A stretch of 64,000 nt of DNA from the NCBI RefSeq assembly GCF_965215815.1, contig NZ_CBDCEO010000012.1, positions 1,674,001 through 1,738,000 of the forward strand, read 5' to 3'. How positions within the stretch are numbered: the stretch's first letter is position 1; the number at the start of each line of letters is the position of its first letter. The notes beneath the pieces were generated by a model. The model saw only the letters and a program-made list of their open reading frames with translations, was not told the DNA's origin and searched no databases. The translations under genes were made by a program, and so were the position numbers. The stretch is from Poriferisodalis sp965215815. GTDB taxonomy: Bacteria; Actinomycetota; Acidimicrobiia; Acidimicrobiales; Poriferisodalaceae. This document shows, piece after piece, positions 35,607-44,442 of this stretch.

Positions 35607-36572
35607 TCAGCTGGACGACCAGGCCAGTTGGGCGAATGCGGGAGCGACAGCGATTCGGTCTCCCACGGTCACCGACAGGTCGACGCTGAAACCGGCGTCG
35701 TCGACGGTTGCGATCGTGCCGGTACACGACACCGTGTTGCCGGCGAGGACGGGGGTCCGGTTTCGGTAGGCCAGACGGGTGAGGCGGGCACCCGCTCCGG
35801 CGTAGCGCAGCACACATTCGGCCAGCAGGGCACCGAGCATCTGGCCGTCCACCAGCGGGGCCGGTGCGCCCAAGCGTTGCGCGAACGCGAGGTCGTAGTG
35901 CAGCCGGTGCCAGTCCCAGGTCGCTGCGCCGTAGGCGACCATGTCGGGCAGCTCGATGCAGCGGTGCAGCGGCGGAATCTCGGTGCCGACGTTCGGCCAC
36001 TCCCCCGGTGCCAGCTGTCGGGCGTGGGGGGAGCTTGCCTCGGGTTCGCTCGCAGACGCCGTCGTCTCGGCATCGGGGGCTGCGCCTTCGGGCTGAGCGG
36101 ATCCGAGCGGCCGGAAGATCATCGTCTCGGCGTTCGTCGCCAGGAGATCGTCATTGGCCGTGTAGGCGGCCTCGGCGGTGACGAACAACAGCGGTTCACC
36201 TGCCCGGTCACGCCGCTGCGTCGCATCGACGAGCGTCCACGAGGTGCGGATCACGTCGTCGAACCGGGCGGGCCGGAAGAACTGATAGTCGTTGCCGCCC
36301 CGGAACATCGCACACGGCTGCGGCAGCGGCAGTTCCCAGGTGTGGCCGAGATACGAGTCCCCGTCTGGCGCCGAGCGGCCTGTCAGCTGCGCCGATTCGC
36401 AGATGAGCGTCGGCGGCGCCTCGTCACGCCACCGCTCGGGATCAGCTCCGATGGCCAGCGCGAAGTACCGGATCGAAGCCCGGCTGAGCTGTTCCGGTGC
36501 GACGTAGGTCACGGAGGTGCCGAGCATCGCTCGCACCTCTTCGGTCAGCAGCTGTGTCATGCCCCCGGTCAT
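35607..36572 (-). CDS. Double-hotdog FAS1-type dehydratase (MaoC/mesaconyl-CoA hydratase-like)
   Basis: About 320 residues with two hotdog regions. The N-terminal half has FFRPARFDDVIRTSWTLVD, and the C-terminal half holds the MaoC-like active site AATWDWHRLHYDLAFA (Asp and His) and the YRNRTPVLAGNTVSC strand. Such proteins hydrate or dehydrate enoyl/3-hydroxyacyl-CoA. A low-complexity linker lies near residues 155-180. ATG 36572 follows the RidA stop by 8 bp; ATG 36560 is also possible. Confidence 0.82.
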   Translation of the reverse strand: MTGGMTQLLTEEVRAMLGTSVTYVAPEQLSRASIRYFALAIGADPERWRDEAPPTLICESAQLTGRSAPDGDSYLGHTWELPLPQPCAMFRGGNDYQFFRPARFDDVIRTSWTLVDATQRRDRAGEPLLFVTAEAAYTANDDLLATNAETMIFRPLGSAQPEGAAPDAETTASASEPEASSPHARQLAPGEWPNVGTEIPPLHRCIELPDMVAYGAATWDWHRLHYDLAFAQRLGAPAPLVDGQMLGALLAECVLRYAGAGARLTRLAYRNRTPVLAGNTVSCTGTIATVDDAGFSVDLSVTVGDRIAVAPAFAQLAWSSS

Positions 36573-36580
36573 GCCCCGGC

Positions 36581-37705
36581 TCAGGGCATCGACGCGATGG
36601 CTTCTACCTCGATCAGCCACCTGCGACTGAGCAGCCCCGACACCACCACACCGGTCGAAGCAGGGAACGGCCGCCCGAGCACACTCTGACGTACCTCACC
36701 GACAGCCCGGTAGCCGTCGACACCGTCGGGCGTCACGTACTCGACGGTCTTGACGAGATTGTCAATAGAGGTGCCCGCCATCTCGCATATGTTGGCGATC
36801 TCGCTGTACACGAACTCGGCCTGGCCGCCGATGTCGCCCTCGGCCATGGTCTCACCCGCCGACATGTTGAAGGCCGTGGTACCGGAGATGAACAGCAATC
36901 CACCGGCCTCTATTGCGGGACTGAACGTCAGTGACGAGTACACCTCGGCCTGGTAGGGCACGACCGTCTTGGGGTGGGCGGATGCCCAGACGTCAAGCGC
37001 GACAAGCGCATCGGGATGGGGCAGTTCGGGCATCAGCAACCCGGTCGACGACGGGAATTGCGGTCCAAGAAGCCGCCGACGCGCCTCGCCAGTGTCGTTG
37101 TACTGGCGGCGGGTAGCCGGTGTGGTCTGCTGGACCACACGCACCACATGGGACAGATCCATCCCGTGACGCTCGAGCCGCCGTCCGGCCTCTTCGAGCG
37201 CCCATTCGCACTGGCCGACGAAGTCGCCGGGCAGCACCACATTGCCGTCGTCGTCGACCGGGATGACCTGCGGAATGTGGACAAGGCCGTCAACTTGGCC
37301 GGCCACGACCTCTACCTCGACCAGTGCCTCGGGCCGCACCAACGCTTCCACGATGAACGTCGAGGGCCGCACGCCGCCGACCGCCGAGCCCAGGCTGTAA
37401 GGACGTTCGCCTGCGATCGCATCACGCTCAGGTGCGCCGGCCACCGTGATGTACTCGGTGACCTCGGTGCACGCACTGATATCTCGACCGGCCGCGTCGA
37501 GCACGGCTTCCACCTTGGCCCAGCACACACTGGCCTGTTCGGCCCCATCGCCGCGCACCGTGACCCGGCCCGTCTCGGCGTCGTACGCACCCGCAGTCTG
37601 GCCCGCCAGCCACGCGGCACCTGCGGCCTCGATGCCCTGTGAGAACGAATAGCGACTGGTGTCCAGCCAAGGGAATGGCTCCGGGGCGATCTCCCTCCGG
37701 GACAT
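36581..37705 (-). CDS. Three-domain RidA/YjgF protein
   Basis: The 374-residue protein contains three successive RidA-like segments. The first is about residues 20-140 (SQGIEAAGAAWLAGQT), the second about 145-245 (VIPVDDDGNVVLPGDFVGQC) and the third about 255-374 (AGGLLFISGTTAFN, ending PFPASTGVVVSGL). RidA proteins usually have about 130 residues and deaminate reactive enamines/imines as trimers. A three-in-one chain could form a single-chain trimer. It lies just upstream of the dehydratase gene on the same strand. Confidence 0.82.
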   Translation of the reverse strand: MSRREIAPEPFPWLDTSRYSFSQGIEAAGAAWLAGQTAGAYDAETGRVTVRGDGAEQASVCWAKVEAVLDAAGRDISACTEVTEYITVAGAPERDAIAGERPYSLGSAVGGVRPSTFIVEALVRPEALVEVEVVAGQVDGLVHIPQVIPVDDDGNVVLPGDFVGQCEWALEEAGRRLERHGMDLSHVVRVVQQTTPATRRQYNDTGEARRRLLGPQFPSSTGLLMPELPHPDALVALDVWASAHPKTVVPYQAEVYSSLTFSPAIEAGGLLFISGTTAFNMSAGETMAEGDIGGQAEFVYSEIANICEMAGTSIDNLVKTVEYVTPDGVDGYRAVGEVRQSVLGRPFPASTGVVVSGLLSRRWLIEVEAIASMP

Positions 37706-37867
37706 GGTGTGCGCTCCTCGTGCACGTGCGACCGCGCGGCCGCTGCCGCTCGCACCTTGTCTAGTGCGCGCAAGCGTTCCGCGCTAGGACGGTCGACCCC
37801 GCACTCATGGGAGATGATGCAAGCCTGCGCCGGGATTGGCTAACAGCCCTGCTGGCTGCAGCGTGAA

Positions 37868-38656
37868 TCAGTTGCCGGTGAAGTTGGGCGCGCGCCGCTC
37901 TACGAACGCTGCGATGCCCTCACGCCCGTCGTGGGTACGCATTGCGGCGGTGATCGTGGTGCCCTCCACCTCGCCGGCCTGTTCCAGCGGAGTGTCGAAG
38001 CCTTCGTACACGATGCGTTTGGCGTGCCCGAGCGCCCATGCCGGGCCGTCTGCGAGCGACTGGGCCAGCTCGGCGGTGGCCGAATCGACCTCGTCGTCGG
38101 GCACAACACGGTTCACGAGGCCCCACTGCTCGGCCTCGGAGGCGCTGAGCGTGCGGTTCGTGAGCGTCAGATCGAGCATGCGGCGAACGCCGATGTGGCG
38201 GGCGAGGAAATAGGTGGAGGTGCCGTCGGGGGTGACCCCGGCCCGTGTGTAGGCCATGGTGAAACGGGACGACTCGCCGGCCACCACGAGGTCGAACGCA
38301 CTCACGATGGACATGCCGGCGCCGCCTGCCGCACCGCCCACGCCGGCAACGAACGGCTTGGGCACTCGGTTCATCTTGTAGATGGCACCGTGGAAGTCGA
38401 CGAGCATGTCGGAGGCAAGCTTGGGCAGGCCGTCTCCCGCTGCGTAAAACTCCTTGAGATCGCCACCGGCGCAGAACACCCGGCCTTCAGCGGTGACTGA
38501 CACGGCCTTCACGGCGTCGTCCCACTCGATCTCGAGCATCACCGACCGCAGTTCGCGTGAGAACTGGGGGTTCACCGCGTTAGCACCCTCGGGACGGTTG
38601 AAACGCAGGTGTGCGACTCCGTCGCGCACCTCGTAGGTAATCGTTGACAGGTCCAT
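37868..38656 (-). CDS. Enoyl-CoA hydratase/isomerase family protein
   Basis: The 262-residue crotonase-fold protein has RVFCAGGDLKEF (oxyanion hole) and VGGAAGGAGMSIVSAFDLVV. Residues usual for hydratases (a second catalytic glutamate) are not both visible, so isomerase or hydrolase activity is possible. It lies in the same strand block as the acyl-CoA dehydrogenase and LLM genes, suggesting acyl-CoA degradation. Confidence 0.88.
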   Translation of the reverse strand: MDLSTITYEVRDGVAHLRFNRPEGANAVNPQFSRELRSVMLEIEWDDAVKAVSVTAEGRVFCAGGDLKEFYAAGDGLPKLASDMLVDFHGAIYKMNRVPKPFVAGVGGAAGGAGMSIVSAFDLVVAGESSRFTMAYTRAGVTPDGTSTYFLARHIGVRRMLDLTLTNRTLSASEAEQWGLVNRVVPDDEVDSATAELAQSLADGPAWALGHAKRIVYEGFDTPLEQAGEVEGTTITAAMRTHDGREGIAAFVERRAPNFTGN

Positions 38657-38722
38657 GGATGCTCCTCTGGTGTTTCCGCGGGTTCTGGGGAGACTACGCG
38701 GCTTCGAAGTGGGCCAACCGGC

Positions 38723-39709
38723 CTAGCGCCGAGCTGCTGGTGAGAGGTCGCGGGCAGCCTGGACGGGGTCGATGCCGCCGAAGGGCATGATCGAGATGGC
38801 CGAGACATCAACGCCGTTGGCGTGATAGCGGTCGATGTGCTCCCGGCACGCCTCCGGGGGGCCGTGAACAAGCAGTTCGTCGACGAGGTCATCGTCGATG
38901 ACTTCGAGTGCGCCCTTGCGGTCACCCTCGGACCAGCGTTCCCACATTGCGGCTAGGAGCTCTCCCCGGCCGAGCCAGCGGTGGAACTCCGCGTAGACCG
39001 GCACGTTGAGGTACGCGGCCATCGCCCGCTTGAAGCCGGATCGGACGACGTCGGCATCAGGATTCGGACACACGAAGATGCGTGCGACGACTTCCTTGCC
39101 TTCGCCGCCCTCGTCGACGTAGGGCCGCACGGTGGCGACGTCATCTGCAGACAGCCAGTTGATGATTGCGCCGTCGCATTCGGCGCCCGCCAGCCGGAGC
39201 ATGCCCGGGCGCAGGGCGGCGAGCAAGATCGGCGGCTGAATTTCGGGCGGGCGGCCCAAGCGGAAGCCTTGGATCTCGAACGTGTCGTAGGTCTCGGTCA
39301 CCTTCTCGCCGGTGAGGGCCTGGCGCAGGAAGCGGGCGGTGTCACGGGTGCGCTTGAAGGGTTCGTCGAAAGGGATGCCGTTCCACCGCTCGACGATGAC
39401 GTTGGAGGAGGCGCCGATGCCCATGGCGAAGCGACCCGGGGCGGCTTCGCAAATGGCAGCCGTCTGCTGGGCCAGCAGCGCCGGGCCGCGGGTGAAGGCC
39501 GGGATGATGGCGATGCCGAGGCGCACGTCGGGCACCCATTGCGATGCCAGCACCAGGGGCGTGAAGCCGTCGGTGCCGTCGGCTTCAGAGCTCCAGAACT
39601 CGGTGTAGCCGAGGTCGGCGAACTCGCGGTAGAGGTCGGCCTGAGTGTGCAGCGGCTCGCCGAAGGGAACCGTGATGCCGTAGCGCCAGTCGTGTTGATG
39701 ATCGATCAC
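38723..39709 (-). CDS. LLM class flavin/F420-dependent oxidoreductase
   Basis: A 328-residue luciferase-like TIM barrel, with GYTEFWSSEADGTDGFTPL, GIAIIPAFTRGPALLAQQ and GRFAMGIGASSNVIVERWNG as family marks. In actinobacteria such proteins often use F420; the cofactor is not fixed by the sequence alone. GTG 39709 is used as the start. Confidence 0.88.
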   Translation of the reverse strand: MIDHQHDWRYGITVPFGEPLHTQADLYREFADLGYTEFWSSEADGTDGFTPLVLASQWVPDVRLGIAIIPAFTRGPALLAQQTAAICEAAPGRFAMGIGASSNVIVERWNGIPFDEPFKRTRDTARFLRQALTGEKVTETYDTFEIQGFRLGRPPEIQPPILLAALRPGMLRLAGAECDGAIINWLSADDVATVRPYVDEGGEGKEVVARIFVCPNPDADVVRSGFKRAMAAYLNVPVYAEFHRWLGRGELLAAMWERWSEGDRKGALEVIDDDLVDELLVHGPPEACREHIDRYHANGVDVSAISIMPFGGIDPVQAARDLSPAARR

Positions 39710-39798
39710 GGCGCGCAGGCTAGAGGCCGCACGTGTACTGCATCTCGCCGGCGACGCCCCCGATCACGCCGAGCCTCGCCCTGCCGCGCCAGGCCCAG

Positions 39799-41790
39799 TC
39801 AATGAGGCGCTGCGGTCGTTGCGTCGCTGGTGTCAATGAGGTCGGTGTTGTCAGCGTCGCGGGTGGTGGCGTCCGTGGTGCCGGCGCGGGTGCCGCCAGC
39901 AGCAGTGTTGGAGCTGCCGCCGCCGCCGGTCGTAGCCGTGGTGTCGGCGGTGAGGGGCTTGGTGGCACATCGGCCGGAGGCGTCGGTGCCGCCGCCGGTC
40001 GTAGCCGTGGTGTCGGCGGTGAGGGGCTTGGTGGCACATCGGCCGGAGGCGTCGGTGCCGCCGCCGGTCGTAGCCGTGGTGTCGGCGGTGAGGGGCTTGG
40101 TGGCACATCGGCCGGAGGCGTCGGTGCCGCCGTCGGTCGTAGCCGTGGTGTCGGCGGTGTGGGGCTTGGTGGTCCATCGCCCGGTGGCGGGGTGGTGCAC
40201 GAGGCGTTGTTTGTTGTTGTGGAGGGTGTTGTGGCAGTCGTCGCAGAGGGCGGCGAGGTTGGGAGTGTCGGTGGTGCCGTTGTCGGCGGCCCACTCGGCG
40301 ATGTGGTGGAACTCGCAGCGGTGCATCGGTGCACGGCACAAGACACAGCCGCGGTCGCGTATCGCAACAGCGAGTTGTTGGGCGATGCTGGCGTGGCGGC
40401 AGCTGCGTCCGAGCCACAGCACTTGTCCGGGTCCGGCGAACACAGCGCCGCTGATGCGCGTGTCCGGCGACAGGTTGTCGAGGGTCTCCGGCGGGATGGG
40501 TCCGCCGCCGAGCATTTCGCAGAGTCCGTCGGGTTTGGTGCCGTCGATGACGCCGATGTCGGCGATGATGATGAGCTGGTTGGGTGCTTGTGAGGGCCGC
40601 CACCGTTCGACCGAGCGGCCCGCTGCGTCCCAGGGCACGACATCGCTGTCCCCGCGAGGTCCTGCACCGCCGACCAGGTCGCGTTCGACGTCACTGTGTC
40701 GGCCGTGTTCGACGTTGCCTTGGCCAGGGTGGCTGGCATCGCTGGGCTGGTTGTGCTTGGCGTTGCCTTGGCCAGGGTGGCTGGCATCGTCTGGAGGGCC
40801 GTGGTTGGCGTTGCCTTGGCCAGGGTGGCTGGCATCGCCGCTGTGGCCTGGTGCGGGCTCGTTGTTGCGGCCGTGGCTGTCTTCGCTCGGTGATGGGCGG
40901 GCGGGTTTGCCAGCGCTAGCGGCGGGGTGGCCGATGGTCGCCAGGGCGTTTCGGTTGGTGAGCATCTCGAACACGCTGTCGGCGCGGCGCTGACGGTTGT
41001 CTCGGATCTGGTCGGGTGTGCCGTCGCGTCCGCCGTCTTGGCGCCACAGGGCGTCGTTGTAGTTCTCGACTGCTTGGAGCACCAGTGCGTAGCTGACCGG
41101 GTCGAACCGGGCGTTGAGCACCCCCATGCCGGTGGACTCGTCGATGAACATTGCAGCGCTGCGGTCGCGGCGCTGGCGATCCAGCACCGTGCGCGCCCCA
41201 TCGGGATCGTGGCGGGCCGCGAACTCGCGTGCGTCGCGGCGCAACACCTCGGGCGAAACTTCCCCAGCAGCCTCGAGCAGCTCGACGGCGTTGTCGACGG
41301 CTTCGGGGCTGGTTCTGCGGGCGGTGTCGGCGAGCACTTCGGCGTGCTCCTTGGTGAGCTCTCCCAAAGCGAGGCCCCGTGCCACGTTGGGCATCTGCGC
41401 GACCTGCTCGCTGGCCTCGACAGTGCGCTTCGCGTTGCGGCTGCTCAGCCGAGCCTGGTCGCGCAGCGCCGTGCGGCCAGCACCCGCACGGAAGGCTTCC
41501 AGCGCAGCGGTGGCGTTCAGCAGCAGCGCCTCGGCCGCCGAACACAACCGCCCAGCAGCGGCGATGACCCGCTCGAGCGTGTCGCTGCTCGCATCGCCCA
41601 GCGGCACCCTCGACGCCCCAGCGACCACATCACGAGCCCCGCACACCACCGACAACACCGACTCACCCGGAGACACCGGCCCGACCCGAGACGATGACAC
41701 CGGCGACACAGCCCCAGCGACGTCGCCCAGTGGCGTCGAACCGTCTGGCATTCCTCCTGCCAGTTCGCCGAGAATGTCCGAGTGCTTCAT
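39799..41790 (-). CDS. DUF222-HNH endonuclease with two tandem repeat arrays
   Basis: A 663-residue 13E12-type protein. Residues 1-260 are a DUF222 helical domain. An Asp/His/Pro-rich linker follows that contains three 16-residue units (DASHPGQGNA). An HNH domain near 480-545 has CVLC, CEFHHIAEW, NLAALCDDCH and TLHNNK, with the zinc cysteines intact. A Thr/Gly-rich tail is made of 23-residue units (TKPLTADTTATTGGGTDAS). DUF222-HNH genes are DNA-damage associated in mycobacteria. The ATG is at 41790, 10 bp from a promoter motif shared with the small gene at 43005. Confidence 0.88.
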   Translation of the reverse strand: MKHSDILGELAGGMPDGSTPLGDVAGAVSPVSSSRVGPVSPGESVLSVVCGARDVVAGASRVPLGDASSDTLERVIAAAGRLCSAAEALLLNATAALEAFRAGAGRTALRDQARLSSRNAKRTVEASEQVAQMPNVARGLALGELTKEHAEVLADTARRTSPEAVDNAVELLEAAGEVSPEVLRRDAREFAARHDPDGARTVLDRQRRDRSAAMFIDESTGMGVLNARFDPVSYALVLQAVENYNDALWRQDGGRDGTPDQIRDNRQRRADSVFEMLTNRNALATIGHPAASAGKPARPSPSEDSHGRNNEPAPGHSGDASHPGQGNANHGPPDDASHPGQGNAKHNQPSDASHPGQGNVEHGRHSDVERDLVGGAGPRGDSDVVPWDAAGRSVERWRPSQAPNQLIIIADIGVIDGTKPDGLCEMLGGGPIPPETLDNLSPDTRISGAVFAGPGQVLWLGRSCRHASIAQQLAVAIRDRGCVLCRAPMHRCEFHHIAEWAADNGTTDTPNLAALCDDCHNTLHNNKQRLVHHPATGRWTTKPHTADTTATTDGGTDASGRCATKPLTADTTATTGGGTDASGRCATKPLTADTTATTGGGTDASGRCATKPLTADTTATTGGGGSSNTAAGGTRAGTTDATTRDADNTDLIDTSDATTAAPH
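39921..40196. repeat. 69-bp tandem repeat in the HNH gene
   Basis: Near-identical units begin at 39921, 39990 and 40059, with a diverged fourth at 40128. Each encodes a 23-residue Thr/Gly-rich segment of the HNH protein tail. The unit length keeps the frame. Confidence 0.93.
40711..40854. repeat. 48-bp tandem repeat in the HNH gene (3 units)
   Basis: Units begin at 40711, 40759 and 40807 and share CGTTGCCTTGGCCAGGGTGG. They encode three 16-residue segments containing DASHPGQGN in the linker between DUF222 and HNH. Confidence 0.92.
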
Positions 41791-41799
41791 GAAACATAC

Positions 41800-41819
41800 T
41801 GTAAACAGACGGTGTTACA
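41800..41819 (-). promoter_or_regulatory. Promoter motif before the HNH gene, shared with the 43005 gene
   Basis: The minus strand reads TGTAACACCGTCTGTTTACA, with TACAGT as a possible -10 seven bases before the ATG, so the transcript may be leaderless. It matches 42977-42996 in 17 of 20 bases. The 9-8-6 layout resembles the PafBC-type (RecA-NDp) damage promoter of mycobacteria, but the upstream half differs in sequence. Confidence 0.55.
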
Positions 41820-41830
41820 CGAAAGCTTCG

Positions 41831-42031
41831 ACGCTGGCCCGGGCGCTGACCCACTTCGACATCCATCCCCTCGACGAGCCGGCCACCGTCGGACGCAGAC
41901 TTGCCGATTCCGAAACCTCCGACATCGTCGGCGCCCACCTCGCCGCAGTCGCAACGAGCCGGGGCAGGTTCGTTCTCACCTGAGACAACGAAGACATGTC
42001 AAGACTGAACGCGCGCTGTGAGCTCGACTGA
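41831..42031 (+). pseudogene. VapC-type PIN toxin remnant
   Basis: The plus strand reads ALTHFDIHPLDEP, then ETSDIVGAHLAAVA and GRFVLT, which matches the C-terminal half of PIN-domain toxins, including the TSDIV-AH acidic motif. A TGA follows at 41981-41983 where intact proteins continue LTSDxEDL. Reading on gives DNEDMSRL and another stop at 42029. No N-terminal half exists, because the HNH gene begins there. It is a decayed toxin fragment. Confidence 0.72.
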
Positions 42032-42161
42032 CTGCGCGAGGTCTCTTCTGGCCGCGAAGGAAAAGGCTGAACTCGGTCTGCTCGCATCCCACGGCACAGA
42101 GACGTAGGCGATCTTGTACGGACACCATCGCTGAGTTTCGCTGTTGTGGTCCTCGGAGCTC

Positions 42162-42797
42162 TCAGCCTGGGGATTGCGGTCCGGATGTGTCTGTCCATCC
42201 GCCACGAATGCCTGAAGGGCCAACGAGTGCGATCCGGAGCCAGTCGAGAGACGCGAAGTGCCTCGTCCCGAACAGCACTGCCTCAAGACCGACGGAACGC
42301 GCTGCATCGACGTTCTCTCGACGGTCGTCAACGAACAGGCACTCGCGAGGGTCAGCTCCGATTGCGCTGAGTAGCGACCGATAGGCCTCGGCGTCGGGCT
42401 TTCGAATGCCGATATCGCCAGAGATGCACCAAGGATCGATGAATTCTGCCAGTCCGAAGTGATCACGTTGAAGAGCGGCCCATTCACTCACGTCGTTCGA
42501 AAGGCAAGCGACGCGTATTCCACGGGATGTCACGTCTTCAAGCACGCCTTTGAGGCCCGGTGAAAGCGTGTGACGTGTGATGTATTCGATGTCGTTGCCG
42601 TCAACGCCGCACCGCTGCCAGAACTCCGAACTGGTCATCCGACCGAGGCTTGCGTCGCGATAGAGGTCCTCGATCTCCGCGTCCGCGAGCCGACAGCCGT
42701 TGTCACGAAGATACGGAACCAGCAATTCGGCAACGTCGTCGCGGGCGCGATAGATGACACCCATCGCGTCGAGCACGAGCCAGCCGATGGTGCTCAT
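42162..42797 (-). CDS. HAD family hydrolase
   Basis: A 211-residue HAD-IA phosphatase-like protein. Motif I is LDAMGVIY, motif II LSNDVSEW, motif III GIRKPDAEAY and motif IV FVDDRREN. The usual first Asp pair DxD is reduced to DAM, so the acid/base aspartate is replaced by methionine. This is seen in some dehalogenase- or epoxide-hydrolase-like members. It stands alone. Confidence 0.85.
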   Translation of the reverse strand: MSTIGWLVLDAMGVIYRARDDVAELLVPYLRDNGCRLADAEIEDLYRDASLGRMTSSEFWQRCGVDGNDIEYITRHTLSPGLKGVLEDVTSRGIRVACLSNDVSEWAALQRDHFGLAEFIDPWCISGDIGIRKPDAEAYRSLLSAIGADPRECLFVDDRRENVDAARSVGLEAVLFGTRHFASLDWLRIALVGPSGIRGGWTDTSGPQSPG

Positions 42798-42976
42798 GAG
42801 CAGTGGTGTCGTTCGAGGAGCGTGCCGTACTTCCTGTCGGGACCTACGAATTCGATCGCTATTGGCGAACCGTCGAACGGCACGGAAGGCTCATCGCCGA
42901 GGAGTATCCGACCTCTGTCGCCGTCACCGCGTCATCGCTGGGTTCGAGTGCCGGATGGGTGACTCGGATGGTCTGT

Positions 42977-42996
42977 TGTAACACCCCCTGTTCACA
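42977..42996 (+). promoter_or_regulatory. Promoter motif before the 56-aa gene
   Basis: TGTAACACCCCCTGTTCACA ends 8 bp before the ATG at 43005. CACACT sits where a -10 for a leaderless transcript would be. It is the partner of the motif at 41800-41819. Confidence 0.55.
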
Positions 42997-43004
42997 CTGG
43001 GTAC

Positions 43005-43175
43005 ATGACAGAACAGGTTGATCTCGCACCCCAGCTTCGGTTGGTGTCAACCAGCCGGATGCCGCACCGGCTGAGTCGGGCTACCCGCCAGGAAGGCTTG
43101 CGAGGCGTGGCTCGGGCACGTACCGCTCTGGCTGCCACGGTACGCCCGCCCGAAATCGCCCTCGACGCCGCGTGA
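43005..43175 (+). CDS. Small conserved-looking protein, possibly damage-induced (56 aa)
   Basis: The frame starts at ATG and encodes a basic peptide with HRLSRATRQEGLRGVARART, a pattern recalled from small actinobacterial proteins that lie near DNA-damage genes. There is no Shine-Dalgarno site, consistent with a leaderless start. The promoter is the same as that of the HNH gene. The function is unknown. Confidence 0.6.
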   Translation: MTEQVDLAPQLRLVSTSRMPHRLSRATRQEGLRGVARARTALAATVRPPEIALDAA

Positions 43176-43248
43176 TGCGGGTTCCGGCCGCCAGAGGATC
43201 GGCAATTCGCTGGGCAGGGCTGGCGTAGGCACAAGTACAGTGCCGGCC

Positions 43249-44442
43249 ATGAGCACCGCACCTGCGACACAGCACCCAGACGACATCGTCATTGTCGACG
43301 CCGTCCGTTCTCCCGTCGGCCGACGTGGCGGCGACCTGCGCGGCATCCACCCGTCCGACTTGCTCAGCGACGTGCTGACCTCGCTGATGGAGCGCACCGG
43401 GGTCGACCCTGCCAGCATCGGCCAGATCGTGGGCGGCTGCGTCAGCCAAGCCGGCGAGCAGACGGCCAACATTGCGCGCACCGCGTGGCTCGGCGCCGGC
43501 TACCCCCTGTCAGTGGCCGCCACCACCGTCGACGCGCAGTGCGGTTCGAGCCAGCAGGCCACCACGCTGGCGTACGGCCTGGTGCGCAGCGGCGTGGTCG
43601 ATGCAGCCATCGGATGCGGGGTCGAGTCGATGACCCGCAATCCGATGGGGTCCAGCTACAAGAAGGGCCAGCGCACAGCGACCTCCCGCTACAAGGAGAA
43701 CTACGAGTACACGACACAGTTCCAGGGCGCCGAGCTGATGGCCAAGAAGTGGGGCATCAGCCGCGAAGAGTGCGACGCCTTCGGTCTGCGCAGCCAGAAC
43801 AATGCCGCCCGTGCCTGGGAGGAGGATCGGTTCGGGACCCAGATCGTCGAGATCGATGCACCCGTGCTCGACGACGAGGGCAAGCCCACCGACGAGATCC
43901 GACACGTCGTGCGCGACGGCGGCATCCGGCCCACGACGGCCGCGGGGCTCGCCGGAATCAAGCCGGTGATGGAGGGCGGCGTGCATACCGCCGGCAGCTC
44001 CTCACAGATCAGCGACGGCTCTGGGGCGGTGCTGCTGATGCGTGCCGGTCGAGCCGCCGACCTGGGTCTGCGTCCGTTGGCCCGGATTGTCGATACCTGC
44101 CTGGTCGGCAGCGACCCAGTGCTGATGCTGACCGGGCCGATCGAGGCCACGAACTACCTGCTCGAACGCAACGGCATGGCGATGTCCGACATCGACGTCG
44201 TCGAGATCAACGAGGCATTCGCATCGGTGGTCCTGGCCTGGCAGCGCGAAGTGAATCCGGACATGGACGGCGTCAATCCCAACGGCGGCGCGATCGCGCT
44301 GGGTCATCCGCTGGGTGGCACTGGCGCAATCCTGCTGACCAAGGCGGTGCACGAGCTGCACCGGGCCGACCGCAGCACGGCGCTCGTGACGATGTGCTGT
44401 GGCGGCGGGCTGGGCACCGGCACCATCATCGAACGACTCTGA
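43249..44442 (+). CDS. Acetyl-CoA acetyltransferase / 3-ketoacyl-CoA thiolase
   Basis: A 397-residue thiolase. The nucleophile cysteine lies in DAQCGSSQQA near residue 90, with NEAFASVVLAW, the histidine in GHPLGGTGA and the second cysteine in CCGGGLGTG. The sequence type fits thiolases of sterol or fatty acid degradation. ATG 43249 is chosen over GTG 43240. The downstream thermonuclease frame overlaps its stop. Confidence 0.9.
   Translation: MSTAPATQHPDDIVIVDAVRSPVGRRGGDLRGIHPSDLLSDVLTSLMERTGVDPASIGQIVGGCVSQAGEQTANIARTAWLGAGYPLSVAATTVDAQCGSSQQATTLAYGLVRSGVVDAAIGCGVESMTRNPMGSSYKKGQRTATSRYKENYEYTTQFQGAELMAKKWGISREECDAFGLRSQNNAARAWEEDRFGTQIVEIDAPVLDDEGKPTDEIRHVVRDGGIRPTTAAGLAGIKPVMEGGVHTAGSSSQISDGSGAVLLMRAGRAADLGLRPLARIVDTCLVGSDPVLMLTGPIEATNYLLERNGMAMSDIDVVEINEAFASVVLAWQREVNPDMDGVNPNGGAIALGHPLGGTGAILLTKAVHELHRADRSTALVTMCCGGGLGTGTIIERL

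Noticed and set aside
39921..40196. CRISPR-like array
   Set aside because: The 69-bp units are contiguous with no unique spacers and encode protein repeats inside an open frame; no cas genes are present.
42803..43021. Plus-strand 72-residue frame before the 56-residue gene
   Set aside because: It starts 6 bp from the HAD gene, runs through the promoter motif at 42977 and lacks known homology; weak support only.
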